Positions 9,812-18,633 of a DNA stretch of 64,000 nt are shown here, piece by piece. Under the pieces are notes generated by a model. It had not been told where the DNA came from, searched no databases, and saw only the letters and a list, made by a program, of their open reading frames with translations. Numbering within the stretch: position 1 is the first letter of the stretch; every line of letters starts with the position of its first letter. The stretch comes from Bedellia somnulentella (Eukaryota > Arthropoda > Insecta > Lepidoptera > Bedelliidae). Position numbers and translations under genes: made by a program. The DNA lies in the NCBI GenBank assembly GCA_963576735.1, contig OY755184.1, forward strand, positions 6,572,001 through 6,636,000, read 5' to 3'.

Positions 9812-10185
9812 CTATTGACCTTTAAACAAAATCAGTTTCGTGTGAAAATTTCGAATTCTTTCGTCTATTTCAGTCACATTTTTCAAAAGATGATGTATTC
9901 GTACATATAAGTATTTTAAAGCTATAGCCTTTATTAATAGCACAAGGTGGTTTTCGAAGGTGGCTCTGATGTGGTCGTTTAATGTCGGAAATATTCTTTT
10001 ACCTAAATTCTTTTTCAAAACAACTGCGACCATTTGAGCCAAAGCTTTGTCTTTGGACAAAAACGAGTAGCCTTTCAATTTTATAGTATGCCTCAAAACT
10101 TTGATTGGTCTCTAAATGCATCTTCCAGTGGCCGCAATCCATTTTTCTCGTAGATTCGGGTCTTTAGGAAAACTGTAATGAATAC
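9812..10185 (-). pseudogene. THAP-domain transposon protein remnant
   Basis: On the minus strand an acceptor-like TTACAG (about 10180-10185) is followed by TTTTCCTAAAGACCC. It encodes FPKDPNLREKWIAATGR, the second half of a THAP zinc finger, and then hits a stop. About 30 bp further on, 9812-10096 encodes 94 residues ending in HTKLILFKGQ, with KYLYVRIHHLLK before it. That is the usual C-terminus of THAP transposon proteins in insects. The middle (catalytic) region is deleted. It may belong with the plus-strand THAP exon at 3803 as separate copies of one family, but the opposite strands rule out a single gene. Confidence 0.6.
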
Positions 10186-10618
10186 GAAGAAATTAAATAA
10201 ATATAACAAATTTATTACTTACTAATTCCGTAGATAACAATTGGAAATCATTCAGCGTCGCTATAGCGCGACGAAATACATAATACACTAAATACCCCTT
10301 TCTACTAATAAATTATGTAAAAAGTAGCTTTTAGAATGGTGATTATAGTATTTTGGGGTAATTATTTTCTAGTGATCGCAACATTACAGGGAAAAATATT
10401 GCTTTCTAAAAGAGGTACGCTCCCGTTGTATTACTTTCGGAAAAGCCTTTCTCCACCTGTGGACGTCTTTTGGTTGATTCTTCTGTCTGATTATTAAATA
10501 ATTCTGATTTTGATAAACTCCATTTGATAATTGTGTATAAAACCAATAAGCTTTTTTATTTATGCTGCTTTTATGTTTATGCTACCCTGGTACTTTAAAT
10601 AAAAAAATATACTATAAC
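10186..10618. other. AT-rich non-coding stretch
   Basis: No gene, RNA or well-bounded repeat was seen. It contains a small palindrome CGTCGCTATAGCGCGACG at about 10256-10273. Confidence 0.3.
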
Positions 10619-10872
10619 TACATACATAGATACATACATATACTCACGGCTATATTTCCCTAGGAGGGGTAGCCAGAGCTAAGGAATTATGAATTCCTCA
10701 GTCACTTTTGGAAGTTGAGTGGGGAAAAGATGGTAAAAGTAAAGGTTTTTGGTGATGGGTCTCCAACCGCATCGCCCAAAAATCCAATAAAAAGCCCCAA
10801 TACCCTTAGTCGCCTCTTACGACACCCGTGGGTAGAAAGGGGTAGCGACATTCTAAGCTGGCACTACACGGC
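10619..10872 (-). repeat. RS repeat, full length, minus orientation
   Basis: It opens with the (CATA)n tail and CTCACGGCTATA, then AGCCAGAGCTAAGGAATT and the CCGCATCGCCCAAAAATCC core. It ends with the head complement TAAGCTGGCACTACACGGC. Confidence 0.85.
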
Positions 10873-11182
10873 AATAACAAAAATCAAACAAATAACTCAA
10901 AAAGTAAAATAACTATAAATACATAGTTATTTTACCTTTAGATGACTGTATTTTGGCGGAAAATATATTACAACCACAAACACATTCCCATGTATATTGC
11001 AAATTATTTAGTTCGTGGCAAATACACCTCAATAAAATATAATGTGACAGTACATCGACCAAAAAAAATGATTTGATTTTTTAAATCATACATTCAATTT
11101 CACTATGGAGGTATGTCTATTAATCTTATTTGGTCTACATAGAAGTTGGAACATTTAGAGGTACTAAAAAGTTTTGATTGGT

Positions 11183-11295
11183 TAGTAAGACTACTGGGAA
11201 TTATTTTCCCAATAGTCTTACTAGTAAGTCTATTGGGACAAAAAATCCCAATAGTCCTACGGGTAAGACTATCGAGTAAGACTACTGGGAATAGC
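11183..11295. repeat. Cluster of short palindromes
   Basis: AGTAAGACTACTGGGAA is followed by TTTTCCCAATAGTCTTACT (a near-perfect hairpin at 11183-11221). Further direct and inverted copies of CCCAATAGTC and GTAAGACTA follow to 11295. The surrounding 10873-11182 and 11296-11674 are AT-rich with no gene seen. Confidence 0.6.
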
Positions 11296-11759
11296 CGAAA
11301 AATATACTTTAACTAACATGATGTTAAATAGTTTAACAATTATTATGGAATTTTAGAGAATTTCATGAAATTTTATGATTTGATATTTGTATGACTATAT
11401 TTTGAATATAAATAAGGATTTAAAGGAATTAAAGTAGAATTGTTTCGTCAGTTTGGTCTAGATCGTTGCCTACTTTGTTTGAAAAGTTTGTTTAATAAAA
11501 CATGGAATAAAATGTTATAATTGGTTTTATTACTAGAAACTAAAAATGTAGCAAATTCTTTAAAAAAAATTGCCTTCTACACTATAAAATTAAAAAAAAA
11601 TCATCAAAATAAAGTCTTAAACGTTACTTTTTGGCCGAACTTAACTACAAAGGTTTATATTTAAAAAAAAACTTATAGGGCATCACACTATGTGGGGTTG
11701 TCACCATACTGATAGTTTTTCTCCTCTAATCTTAGAATTGGACACAGAATTAGAATACA

Positions 11760-12730
11760 TTGGACATTTGCATTATGAAGGATGGTTCTCCTACTCGCAG
11801 AGTGCTTCCTACCCAAGATTCTAGAAGTGCTGTAGACTTAACTATTTCATCTCCTTCTGTGGCTAGATCTTTCAATTGGTCAGTTTTATCCAATTCGTGT
11901 GGGAGTGATCACTTCCCTATTATTATCTCCTCTTCAATAACTATTCCTACTCTTCCAATATTAGCTCCCCTTTTGCAGTATAGACTGGAATCAGCAAATT
12001 GGGATGACTATAAGTTATCGTTAGAAAATAAATTATCTGCGTTTCCGGTTCTTTCACAGAATAACGTAAAAGATTGTTACTCATTTTTTGTTAATGCGAT
12101 GATATTCTCTGCAGACAATAATTTCTTCAAAAAAAAAACCGCTCACCAATCATCATTCATCTCCTGCTTGGTGGGATAGAGAATGTTCCGAAATTATCCG
12201 TGTAAGACGTAATGCTGAAATTAACAATAACCTTGACATGACGACAGAAAACTTTCTCTTGTATCAAGAGGCAGCGGCAAGATGTCGTAAAATCTTAAAA
12301 AATAAAAAAAGACAAAGCCAATCTTTACACCCTAGAACCCCGGATGCTGTTGTTTGGAAACAAATCAAACGATTCCGATCTGCTCTGACTTCTGGTCCTT
12401 ATAATTATACGTCCAACTGCTTCTCATGGCTCGAGTCTTTTATAGATCGTTTGGCTCCTCCCATGGTTCCATCTAAGCATATGCTACAGTATAATTTATT
12501 AAGTATTACTTCTACCAATGATCTTGACCGTCCTTTTTCTGCTGATGAGTTGGAATGTGCTATGAAAGGTCTGGTAGACTCTAGTCCCGGTGAAGATGGG
12601 ATCCCTTATTCCTTTCTGGTCAACTCTGGTCAAAAGGCCAAGCATTTTTTTTGGATATTATTAACATATTTTTTTCTACAGGAGTTATACCCGCCACATG
12701 GCGTTCTCAAATTATTATTCCAGTATTGAA
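11760..12730 (+). pseudogene. LINE A ORF2, endonuclease end and linker (frameshifted)
   Basis: 11760-12179 reads MDICIMKDGSPTR, then SRSAVDLTISSPSV and GSDHFPIIISSS, the C-terminal part of an endonuclease/exonuclease/phosphatase domain (catalytic S-D-H). A poly-A run near 12125 breaks the frame. 12238-12729 covers the linker and the first RT motif (SPGEDGIPYSFLVNS). It overlaps the next piece in another frame at 12651, indicating a further frameshift near 12640-12700. Confidence 0.75.
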
Positions 12731-13073
12731 ATATGGAAAACCTTCTTCTTCTGCTTCATCTTATCGTCCAATTGCATTGTCATCAGTACTTCTTAAAGTC
12801 ACAGAACATCTGATCAAGAATCGTCTGGAATGGTTTGTTGAAAACCAAGGGCTTATTGCTAAATCTCAGTTTGGCTTTCGCAAAGGTATGAGTACAATGG
12901 ATAACTTGAGCATTATAATAACTGATATCCGTTCTTCTTATGCCAAAAAGGAATATGTAGTGGCTGTTTTTCTTGACATTCTTTCAGCCTATGATAATGT
13001 TTTGCTCCCATTGCTCAGACAAATTTTACTTGATTTGAATGTGCCTGTGAAGTTAACACATTTTATCTCCTAA
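12651..13073 (+). pseudogene. LINE A ORF2, reverse transcriptase N-terminal half
   Basis: RT motifs are GVIPATWRSQIIIPVLKYGK, SYRPIALSSVLLKVTEHLI, QFGFRKGMSTMDNL and the motif A block VVAVFLDILSAYDNV. The frame stops at 13071-13073 and resumes in another frame, so one more indel lies between here and 13160. Confidence 0.8.
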
Positions 13074-13159
13074 CATCAAGATCTATTAGCATTCGCTCTC
13101 AATACTCTTCATCTCCGTCTCCCGTAAGACTTGTCTGGAAAGGTCTCCCCCAGGGATCT

Positions 13160-14534
13160 GTGCTTAGTCCACTTCTTTATAATCTTTACACATCGCTCTT
13201 AGAATACTCCGTGACAAGCTTTTGCAACATATTACAATATGCTGATGACATTTGTCTCTATGTATCTGATAAAGATATTTCTGTAGCTGAACAACGTATC
13301 AACCGAGCCCTTGATTACCTTGATTTCTGGTTATCTGAACATGGTCTTTCCGTTTCAGCTCCTAAGAGCAAATCAATAATGTTTACTCGCAAGTATAACG
13401 TTCCCTCTATTTGTATTAAACTAAATGATGTAATAATTCCAACTGTTGATAAAGTAAAATTTTTAGGGGTCATTTTAGACTCTAGGCTATCAGGAAATGC
13501 GCATATTAATTATATAGTTGAAAAATGCGAAAAGAGTATTAACGTTATGCGGTGTCTATCTGGTGTGTGGTGGGGTTCTCATCCCTTCATCCAAAAATTG
13601 CTCTATAACGCTATTGTTCGCAGCCATTTTGACTATGGTCTATTCTTACTATGCCCTTGCAGTAAGTTAGCTTTAGAAAAAATTAACAAACTGCAGTCTA
13701 AATGCCTCCGTATTATAATGGGTGCAATGAAGTCCTCCCCAATTAATGCCATGCAAGTTGAATGTGCAGAGTGCCCTTTATCAATCAGAAGACAATACCT
13801 TTGCGACCGATTCCTATTCAAAGTTGCTCAATCTTCGTCTCACCCCCTTATGGATAAACTCCGGATTCTCAATTCATTAAATACATCTGACAGAGAATTC
13901 CCACTTCTAAGAAGTTATAACTTTCTTCAAAATTTGCAAAATCCTATTTCCCAATATTCTACTAATCCTTTGTTCCTAATCCCCTACGAAGTCCTTATTT
14001 TCCAGCCTAATATTTTATTTAACCTTGGTATTCATAAAGATCTTCCCGACCCTAACAAGTCCCTGAGGTCTTGCATCTCAGAAAGAATGTCGGATAGACT
14101 TGAAATTTACACCGACGCTTCTAAACTCGACAATAGTCTTGTTGGTGCAGCTGCATGGATTCCCAAATACAAAATCATACTATCTCAAAAATGTCCAGCC
14201 GAATCATCCGTCTTTACCGGTGAATCTGTTGCTATTTTAGAAGCTATTAAGTTCTGTATATCTCACAACATACAAAAAGCGTTAATTCTGTCTGATTGCC
14301 TGAGCAGTTTACAAGCCATAACATCCAATCCATTTAGAAGTAAGAATAAATTCCCCATTATATTAGAAATCAAATTCCATCTCTTCACTTGTCATTCGAA
14401 AAAAATTGACATTATCATTGGCTGGATTCCCAGTCACTGTGGCATTTCTGGTAATGAGTTGGCTGATAATTATGCCAAGTTAGCCATTAGTTCCGGCTGT
14501 ATTGATTACTCATTAATCTATAGTCATGATTTAT
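13160..14534 (+). pseudogene. LINE A ORF2, reverse transcriptase C-terminal half and RNase H
   Basis: The preceding bases encode LPQGSVLSPLLYNLYT (motif B), then ILQYADDICLYVSD (YADD, motif C) and VKFLGVILDSRLSG. Residues from about 310 onward form an RNase H type I domain: LEIYTDASKLDNSLVGAAAW (first Asp), TGESVAILEAIKFC (Glu), ALILSDCLSSLQAI (Asp) and IIGWIPSHCGISGNELADNY (His/Asp end motif). All four acidic sites are present. The reading is cut by the 3' tail of LINE B at 14535. Confidence 0.85.
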
Positions 14535-16822
14535 TATTATTATTTATTTATTAAATAAGACAACAAGGGTCCAAAGTATTAGTAACATTATTATCTTAGC
14601 CTATGTTAGTGTACAATATAATCTATTTATCATTATTAATCAGTATCACAATCAGTCAATTAGCACCCGTGCAAGGTGCTGCATTATTAGGGAGTCGTAG
14701 CGCCCTGCTATGGTCCTCAGGATAGAGTTAGGGCTGCACCGCACCCTGCAGAGCAACGAAGCGGCTTTTTTGCGCATAATGGCATAAAAGTCGTCTGTAT
14801 GGTTCTGCGCAAACATGCCCGAAGCACTGAAGAAGCGGGGCAGCCCCAACAACATTCTGAAACCATTATTGTATTGGACTCGCAGAGCAGTGATGGCCCG
14901 CTGCGTATATCTGGTCCATAGGGTGCACGTATAAAATACCTGACAGTAGGCTTTAAATAGACTAATTTTGACTTCTTTGCTACACCGAGCAAATCTACGA
15001 ATCAGCACATTACAGCGGACCTCCATCGCTCTGCGTTCCCTCTCTATATCCTCTTGGTCTTTGAGGTCGTCGGTCACAATATGCCCCAGATATTTAAATT
15101 TAGTGACGCGACGTAGTACCACTTCATTTAATTTAATAGCTGGTATAGTTTCTGGGGTTTTCTTCCCGTCGGCTCCAAAGACCAAACATTCGCTCTTTTT
15201 AACATTGTACATCAAACCATGTTTGGAAGCATAATCGGCACAAGTACGCAACAATTCATTCAGAGCTTTGACCGTGGGGCTCAGCAGCACCATATCATCA
15301 GCATAGCTGATATTATTTACAGCAACATCATCTACGCGACAACCGATGCGCTTGCTGCTAAGCTCCACGATCAAGTCATTAACGTACAAGTTAAATAGAT
15401 TTGGAGAACTAAGCCCCCCCTGCCTCACTCCACATTCTAGTTTATAGGCATGTGACAACTTATTGGCCCATCTCACACAGTTTTCCTGGTTACCGTACCA
15501 ATACTGCAGTATGCGTAGAAGCTCCGACGGTACTTTTCTCTCGCGTAACTTGGTCCAAAGCACATCGTACGACACGGTGTCGAAAGCACGCGACAGGTCG
15601 AGAAAACATGCGTATACGTGCGTTCGGCGCCGCGCATAATACTGTACTGTGTGCTTTAAACCAAGGACAGCGCTCTCAGTAGACAGTCCGGGTCTAAACC
15701 CGAACTGAGCATCATGGAGATGAAGATAGTCATTAAGTCGAGAGTCTAAAAGGGAGTCTAACACCTTAGCCAGAACAGTAGCCAGTGAAATGGGCCTATA
15801 GTTATTTTTGTCGGCTACATCACCTGTCCTATTCTTTATCATAGGCACTACCACCGTACGCATCAGCTCGTGTGGGAGATACGAGTGCCCCATGCACAGT
15901 GAAAAGAACATAGCGAGGACGCGTGGTAGGTGGACACCAGCGTGCTTTAGGTGCTCAATACTTAAGCTGTCGTGACCCGGCGATTTTCCTCTGCTCATTC
16001 GCCTAATAACTTTTGCCACTTGATTACCAGAGAATCGAATGATATCAGAGTTACGACAAGGCCCACTATCAACAGTGTGTGAGGACCGGCCTAATGGTGG
16101 CTGTACAGTAAAATGTTCAACAAACAAGTTGGCAATAGACTCTGGATCACGCGCTTTACCCACAGTCACGGGCAAGCCAGGCTTAAGATCCAGTTTACCG
16201 GTGGATTTCCAAAACTTGCTGAAATTCTTTGAAGCACGTTGTGTCGAAATGATGTCAAGCTTTATTTGTTCTTCGTGGTTTTGACACCACGTTAGGCGAC
16301 TTTTAAATAATTTACGACTTTCATACATTTCACTATAAATAGGTCCGGTTGAAGGCTTGTCATACGATAGCCACAACCGATACTTAAGCCTAGCCTGCTC
16401 GTGCGCCTCACGAACATGCCTATTCCAACCCACCACGGGTCTACGCTTGTTTTTACAGATTTCAGAGCCGTGGGCCTCATGACACTGTGCCGCTGCCTCT
16501 GACAGTATAGAGATAATATTGTTGTACATTTGGTCAAGCAGTAGGCGGTGCTCACAGTTATTACAGTGTACATCACTACAATCAGAAAAATCATTGGGGA
16601 AATGAATAAGCCTTAATTTACTATTACATAATTCGTGATAATTTTCTACTTGATCGTTACTCCTCTGCCCCCAAATAATCATATTTTTAGTTTGCAGGTG
16701 AGCACTGAAAAGTTTAGGTCTTACTAGGTCTAGCTGGCACTTAATAACCAAAGGTATATGATCAGATACATAAACCCCATGAGACACAAAAATTTCACAC
16801 ACAGTATGCGATGCGGCTTGTG
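14535..16822 (-). mobile_element. LINE B: 5'-truncated LINE (CR1/L2/Daphne-type) nested in LINE A
   Basis: It is a minus-strand insertion with a target duplication TGATTTAT (14527-14534 and 16823-16830). The 3' end is an AATAAATAATAATAAT-type tail at about 14535-14553. It starts inside the endonuclease domain, so it is 5'-truncated, and carries one long undamaged frame (14652-16802). The open frame implies a younger age than its broken host LINE A. Confidence 0.85.
14652..16802 (-). CDS. LINE B reverse transcriptase ORF (5'-truncated, otherwise open)
   Basis: This is a 716-residue open frame without internal stops. It begins inside the endonuclease (HGVYVSDHIPLVIKCQL). A linker follows (RPVVGWNRHVREAHEQARLK). 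The RT domain runs from about residue 260 to 560: SRGKSPGHDSLSIEHLKHAG, NNYRPISLATVLAKVLDSLL, DAQFGFRPGLSTESAVL, YACFLDLSRAFDTVSYDVLW (motif A), CGVRQGGLSSPNLFNLYVND (motif B), ISYADDMVLLSPTVKAL (motif C), FKYLGHIVTDDLKDQEDIER. The C-terminus has LPRFFSASGMFAQNHTDDFY. I recognise this type as very common in Lepidoptera; clade assignment (CR1/L2-like) is tentative. Confidence 0.87.
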   Translation of the reverse strand: MCEIFVSHGVYVSDHIPLVIKCQLDLVRPKLFSAHLQTKNMIIWGQRSNDQVENYHELCNSKLRLIHFPNDFSDCSDVHCNNCEHRLLLDQMYNNIISILSEAAAQCHEAHGSEICKNKRRPVVGWNRHVREAHEQARLKYRLWLSYDKPSTGPIYSEMYESRKLFKSRLTWCQNHEEQIKLDIISTQRASKNFSKFWKSTGKLDLKPGLPVTVGKARDPESIANLFVEHFTVQPPLGRSSHTVDSGPCRNSDIIRFSGNQVAKVIRRMSRGKSPGHDSLSIEHLKHAGVHLPRVLAMFFSLCMGHSYLPHELMRTVVVPMIKNRTGDVADKNNYRPISLATVLAKVLDSLLDSRLNDYLHLHDAQFGFRPGLSTESAVLGLKHTVQYYARRRTHVYACFLDLSRAFDTVSYDVLWTKLRERKVPSELLRILQYWYGNQENCVRWANKLSHAYKLECGVRQGGLSSPNLFNLYVNDLIVELSSKRIGCRVDDVAVNNISYADDMVLLSPTVKALNELLRTCADYASKHGLMYNVKKSECLVFGADGKKTPETIPAIKLNEVVLRRVTKFKYLGHIVTDDLKDQEDIERERRAMEVRCNVLIRRFARCSKEVKISLFKAYCQVFYTCTLWTRYTQRAITALRVQYNNGFRMLLGLPRFFSASGMFAQNHTDDFYAIMRKKAASLLCRVRCSPNSILRTIAGRYDSLIMQHLARVLID

Positions 16823-16830
16823 TGATTTAT

Positions 16831-17069
16831 GCTCGTTAGCCAGGCCTCGAATGTTTGAATCTTGGAAATTGCTTTGGCTCCAGTCAAAATCTTTAAAAGG
16901 TAAATATTACGGTGATATCCAGGGTGACGACATTCCGTCTAGACCTTGGTTTTTCAAATGTAAATCTGCTGACAAATGGGTAGCATCCACTATTTGTAGA
17001 CTTCGTTTGGGTCATTCGTGTACTCCGGTTCACCTTGCTAAAATAAGGATAAGGGACAGTTCGATTTAA
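16831..17069 (+). pseudogene. LINE A ORF2 C-terminal segment
   Basis: This continues LINE A after LINE B: CSLARPRMFESWKLLWLQSK, then GKYYGDIQG, IPSRPWFFKCKSADKWVAST, ICRLRLGHSCTPVHLAKIRI. A TAA interrupts, and the same frame goes on with ECGLDEGTVDHIFFACPNLS, a Cys/His motif commonly found at the C-terminus of RNase H-bearing LINEs. The segment from 17100 to about 17470 is 3' UTR. Confidence 0.7.
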
Positions 17070-17459
17070 GAGTGTGGATTAGATGAAGGAACAGTTGACC
17101 ATATTTTTTTCGCATGTCCTAATTTATCATTTTCTTTATATCATGTTTTGCCTCCTTTCATCCCTCTTCCTACTAATTTTAAATGTTTACTTTGTTTTGT
17201 ATATAACCCATTCATTAAAACTTTGTGTCATTTCATCAAGGTCCATAATATAAAATTATAATGCATTCTTTTTGTTCATATTGTTAATTTTGTAGTAAAT
17301 ATTTTGTTGTTAATATTTATTTTATTTTTCAACCATGATTGATCAATGAGTGTTTCAAAATTTTCTTAACTTTTCAATATGTGTTTTCTTTTAACTGGAC
17401 GTTGGCAAAGTTACTGTGTTAAAACACGGTCAAAGGCCATTGAAGAAAAATTGAATTGA

Positions 17460-18310
17460 ATTAATATAGTTTCGGCCGAGGCTATTTACACCGTTTTTTT
17501 TTTTATTTTTTTTTAAATGAGATACCAAAAATGTTGCCAGTTAAGAAATAATTATATGTGTGACCAGTCTAAGATGTCATTATGTATATAGGGGAGTTTT
17601 AGAGAACACTACCCCATTTCTTCCGGTGGGTGTACGTAAGAGGTGACTAACGGTATTGGGGTTTTTAAGGGATTTTTGGGCGATGCGGTATGAAACCCAT
17701 CACCAACAACCTTTATTCCACCATCTTTTCCCCAAGCAACTTCCAAAAGTGGCTGAGGAATTTCTGATTCCGTAGCTCTAGCTACCCCTTCAAGGGATTC
17801 ATAGCAGTAAGTATATGTATGTATATAAAAAACTAACAATCTGACAATATTTCAATCTAGCATTAATCGAAATAAAGAAATGATTGAAAGTAAATTGACC
17901 AAAAATGACATCTTTTTGGTGCTTTTTGAGAACTCAGTCATGGCAACACTGCTCCAAACTTATTTAAACTTTTATTTAAAATAACTTTCTAACGTTTTCA
18001 TCCATTTTGCAGGTTGCAGTTCCTTTTCGTTTACATTAAACGGTTTCTCTTGGATACACTTTGTTTTGTTTTATAACCTAAGCTAAAGTATTCCAGTAAT
18101 TTTCTTATATAATTATAACTACAACAGCTCACAACACATCACATTATTATTATCACATATTGGAGTCAATTTAATAAATGTAAGCGAGAAATCATTCACG
18201 CTAACAATAGAAAAATCCATTAATTTCAAGATTTACGTCGAACCAAGAAAATTAATTTCGGTGACAATAGCCAAACATTGGCGGAAACGTCAAGATCAGC
18301 TGATCCTGAC
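17460..18310. repeat. Diverged duplicate of 1015-1515, upstream of HMG20
   Basis: The ordered blocks shared with 1015-1515 are GCCGAGGCTATTT near 17473, the CTAAAGTATTC block near 18080, CATATTGGAGTCAATTT near 18158, CCATTAATTTCA near 18217 and AGCCAAACATTGGCGGAAAC near 18269. An RS repeat (17604-17826) has inserted into it. It ends about 320 bp before the HMG20 start codon, so it may include promoter sequence. Confidence 0.55.
17604..17826 (+). repeat. RS repeat, slightly 5'-truncated
   Basis: It begins within the head (ACACTACCCCATTTCTTCC) and continues through GGGCGATGCGG and CCAAAAGTGGCTGAGGAATT to the tail AGTAAGTATATGTATGTAT. Confidence 0.8.
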
Positions 18311-18325
18311 GTTCCTGATTTTCAT

Positions 18326-18420
18326 TCGTTCATACTCATTCTTTATTTCGGTGATCGGTGATAAAAGCCATTCGTTCATTCGTTCACACTCATTCTTTAT
18401 TTCGGTGATAAAAGCCGCGG
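18326..18420. repeat. Imperfect tandem duplication in the HMG20 5' region
   Basis: The unit CACTCATTCTTTATTTCGGTG with GATAAAAGCC and CGTTCATTCGTTCA occurs twice, about 50 bp apart, roughly 200-300 bp upstream of the HMG20 start codon. It lies in the probable promoter or 5' UTR. Confidence 0.5.
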
Positions 18421-18633
18421 CGTGAATTATTTTCTATGGGAGAGTGTTAAAAATAGTGTGATTCATATTCATATCAATATTATTTAAAACTGCGCATTGC
18501 GCTATAAACTGAAGTTTAAGAAGGTAATATATATTTATTCATATTTCCATGTGCAAAATCCTATTCGAAAATATTTCCGTTGAGTACTGATACTGCAATT
18601 TCATAAATTTCAATAGTTTATTCACGTCTCCTC

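Larger units (their letters stand above)
11675..17470 (+). mobile_element. RNase H-bearing LINE (I/Loa-like), 5'-truncated, split by another LINE
   Basis: The order is the end of an endonuclease (HHTMWG at 11679, SDHFPI), reverse transcriptase, RNase H, then a C-terminal Cys/His segment, with a 3' end near 17470 in TTGAATTGAATTAA. The frame is broken several times. It is interrupted by a minus-strand LINE at 14535-16822. Joining across the 8-bp duplication TGATTTAT (14527-14534 and 16823-16830) restores the frame ...IYSHDLCSLARPRMFESW. RNase H downstream of RT suggests an I, Loa or R1-type clade. Confidence 0.8.

Noticed and set aside
10715..10912. 65-codon ORF beginning MSGEKMVKVKVFGDGS
   Set aside because: This recurs wherever an RS repeat occurs in minus orientation and carries no selection signal; it is repeat sequence.
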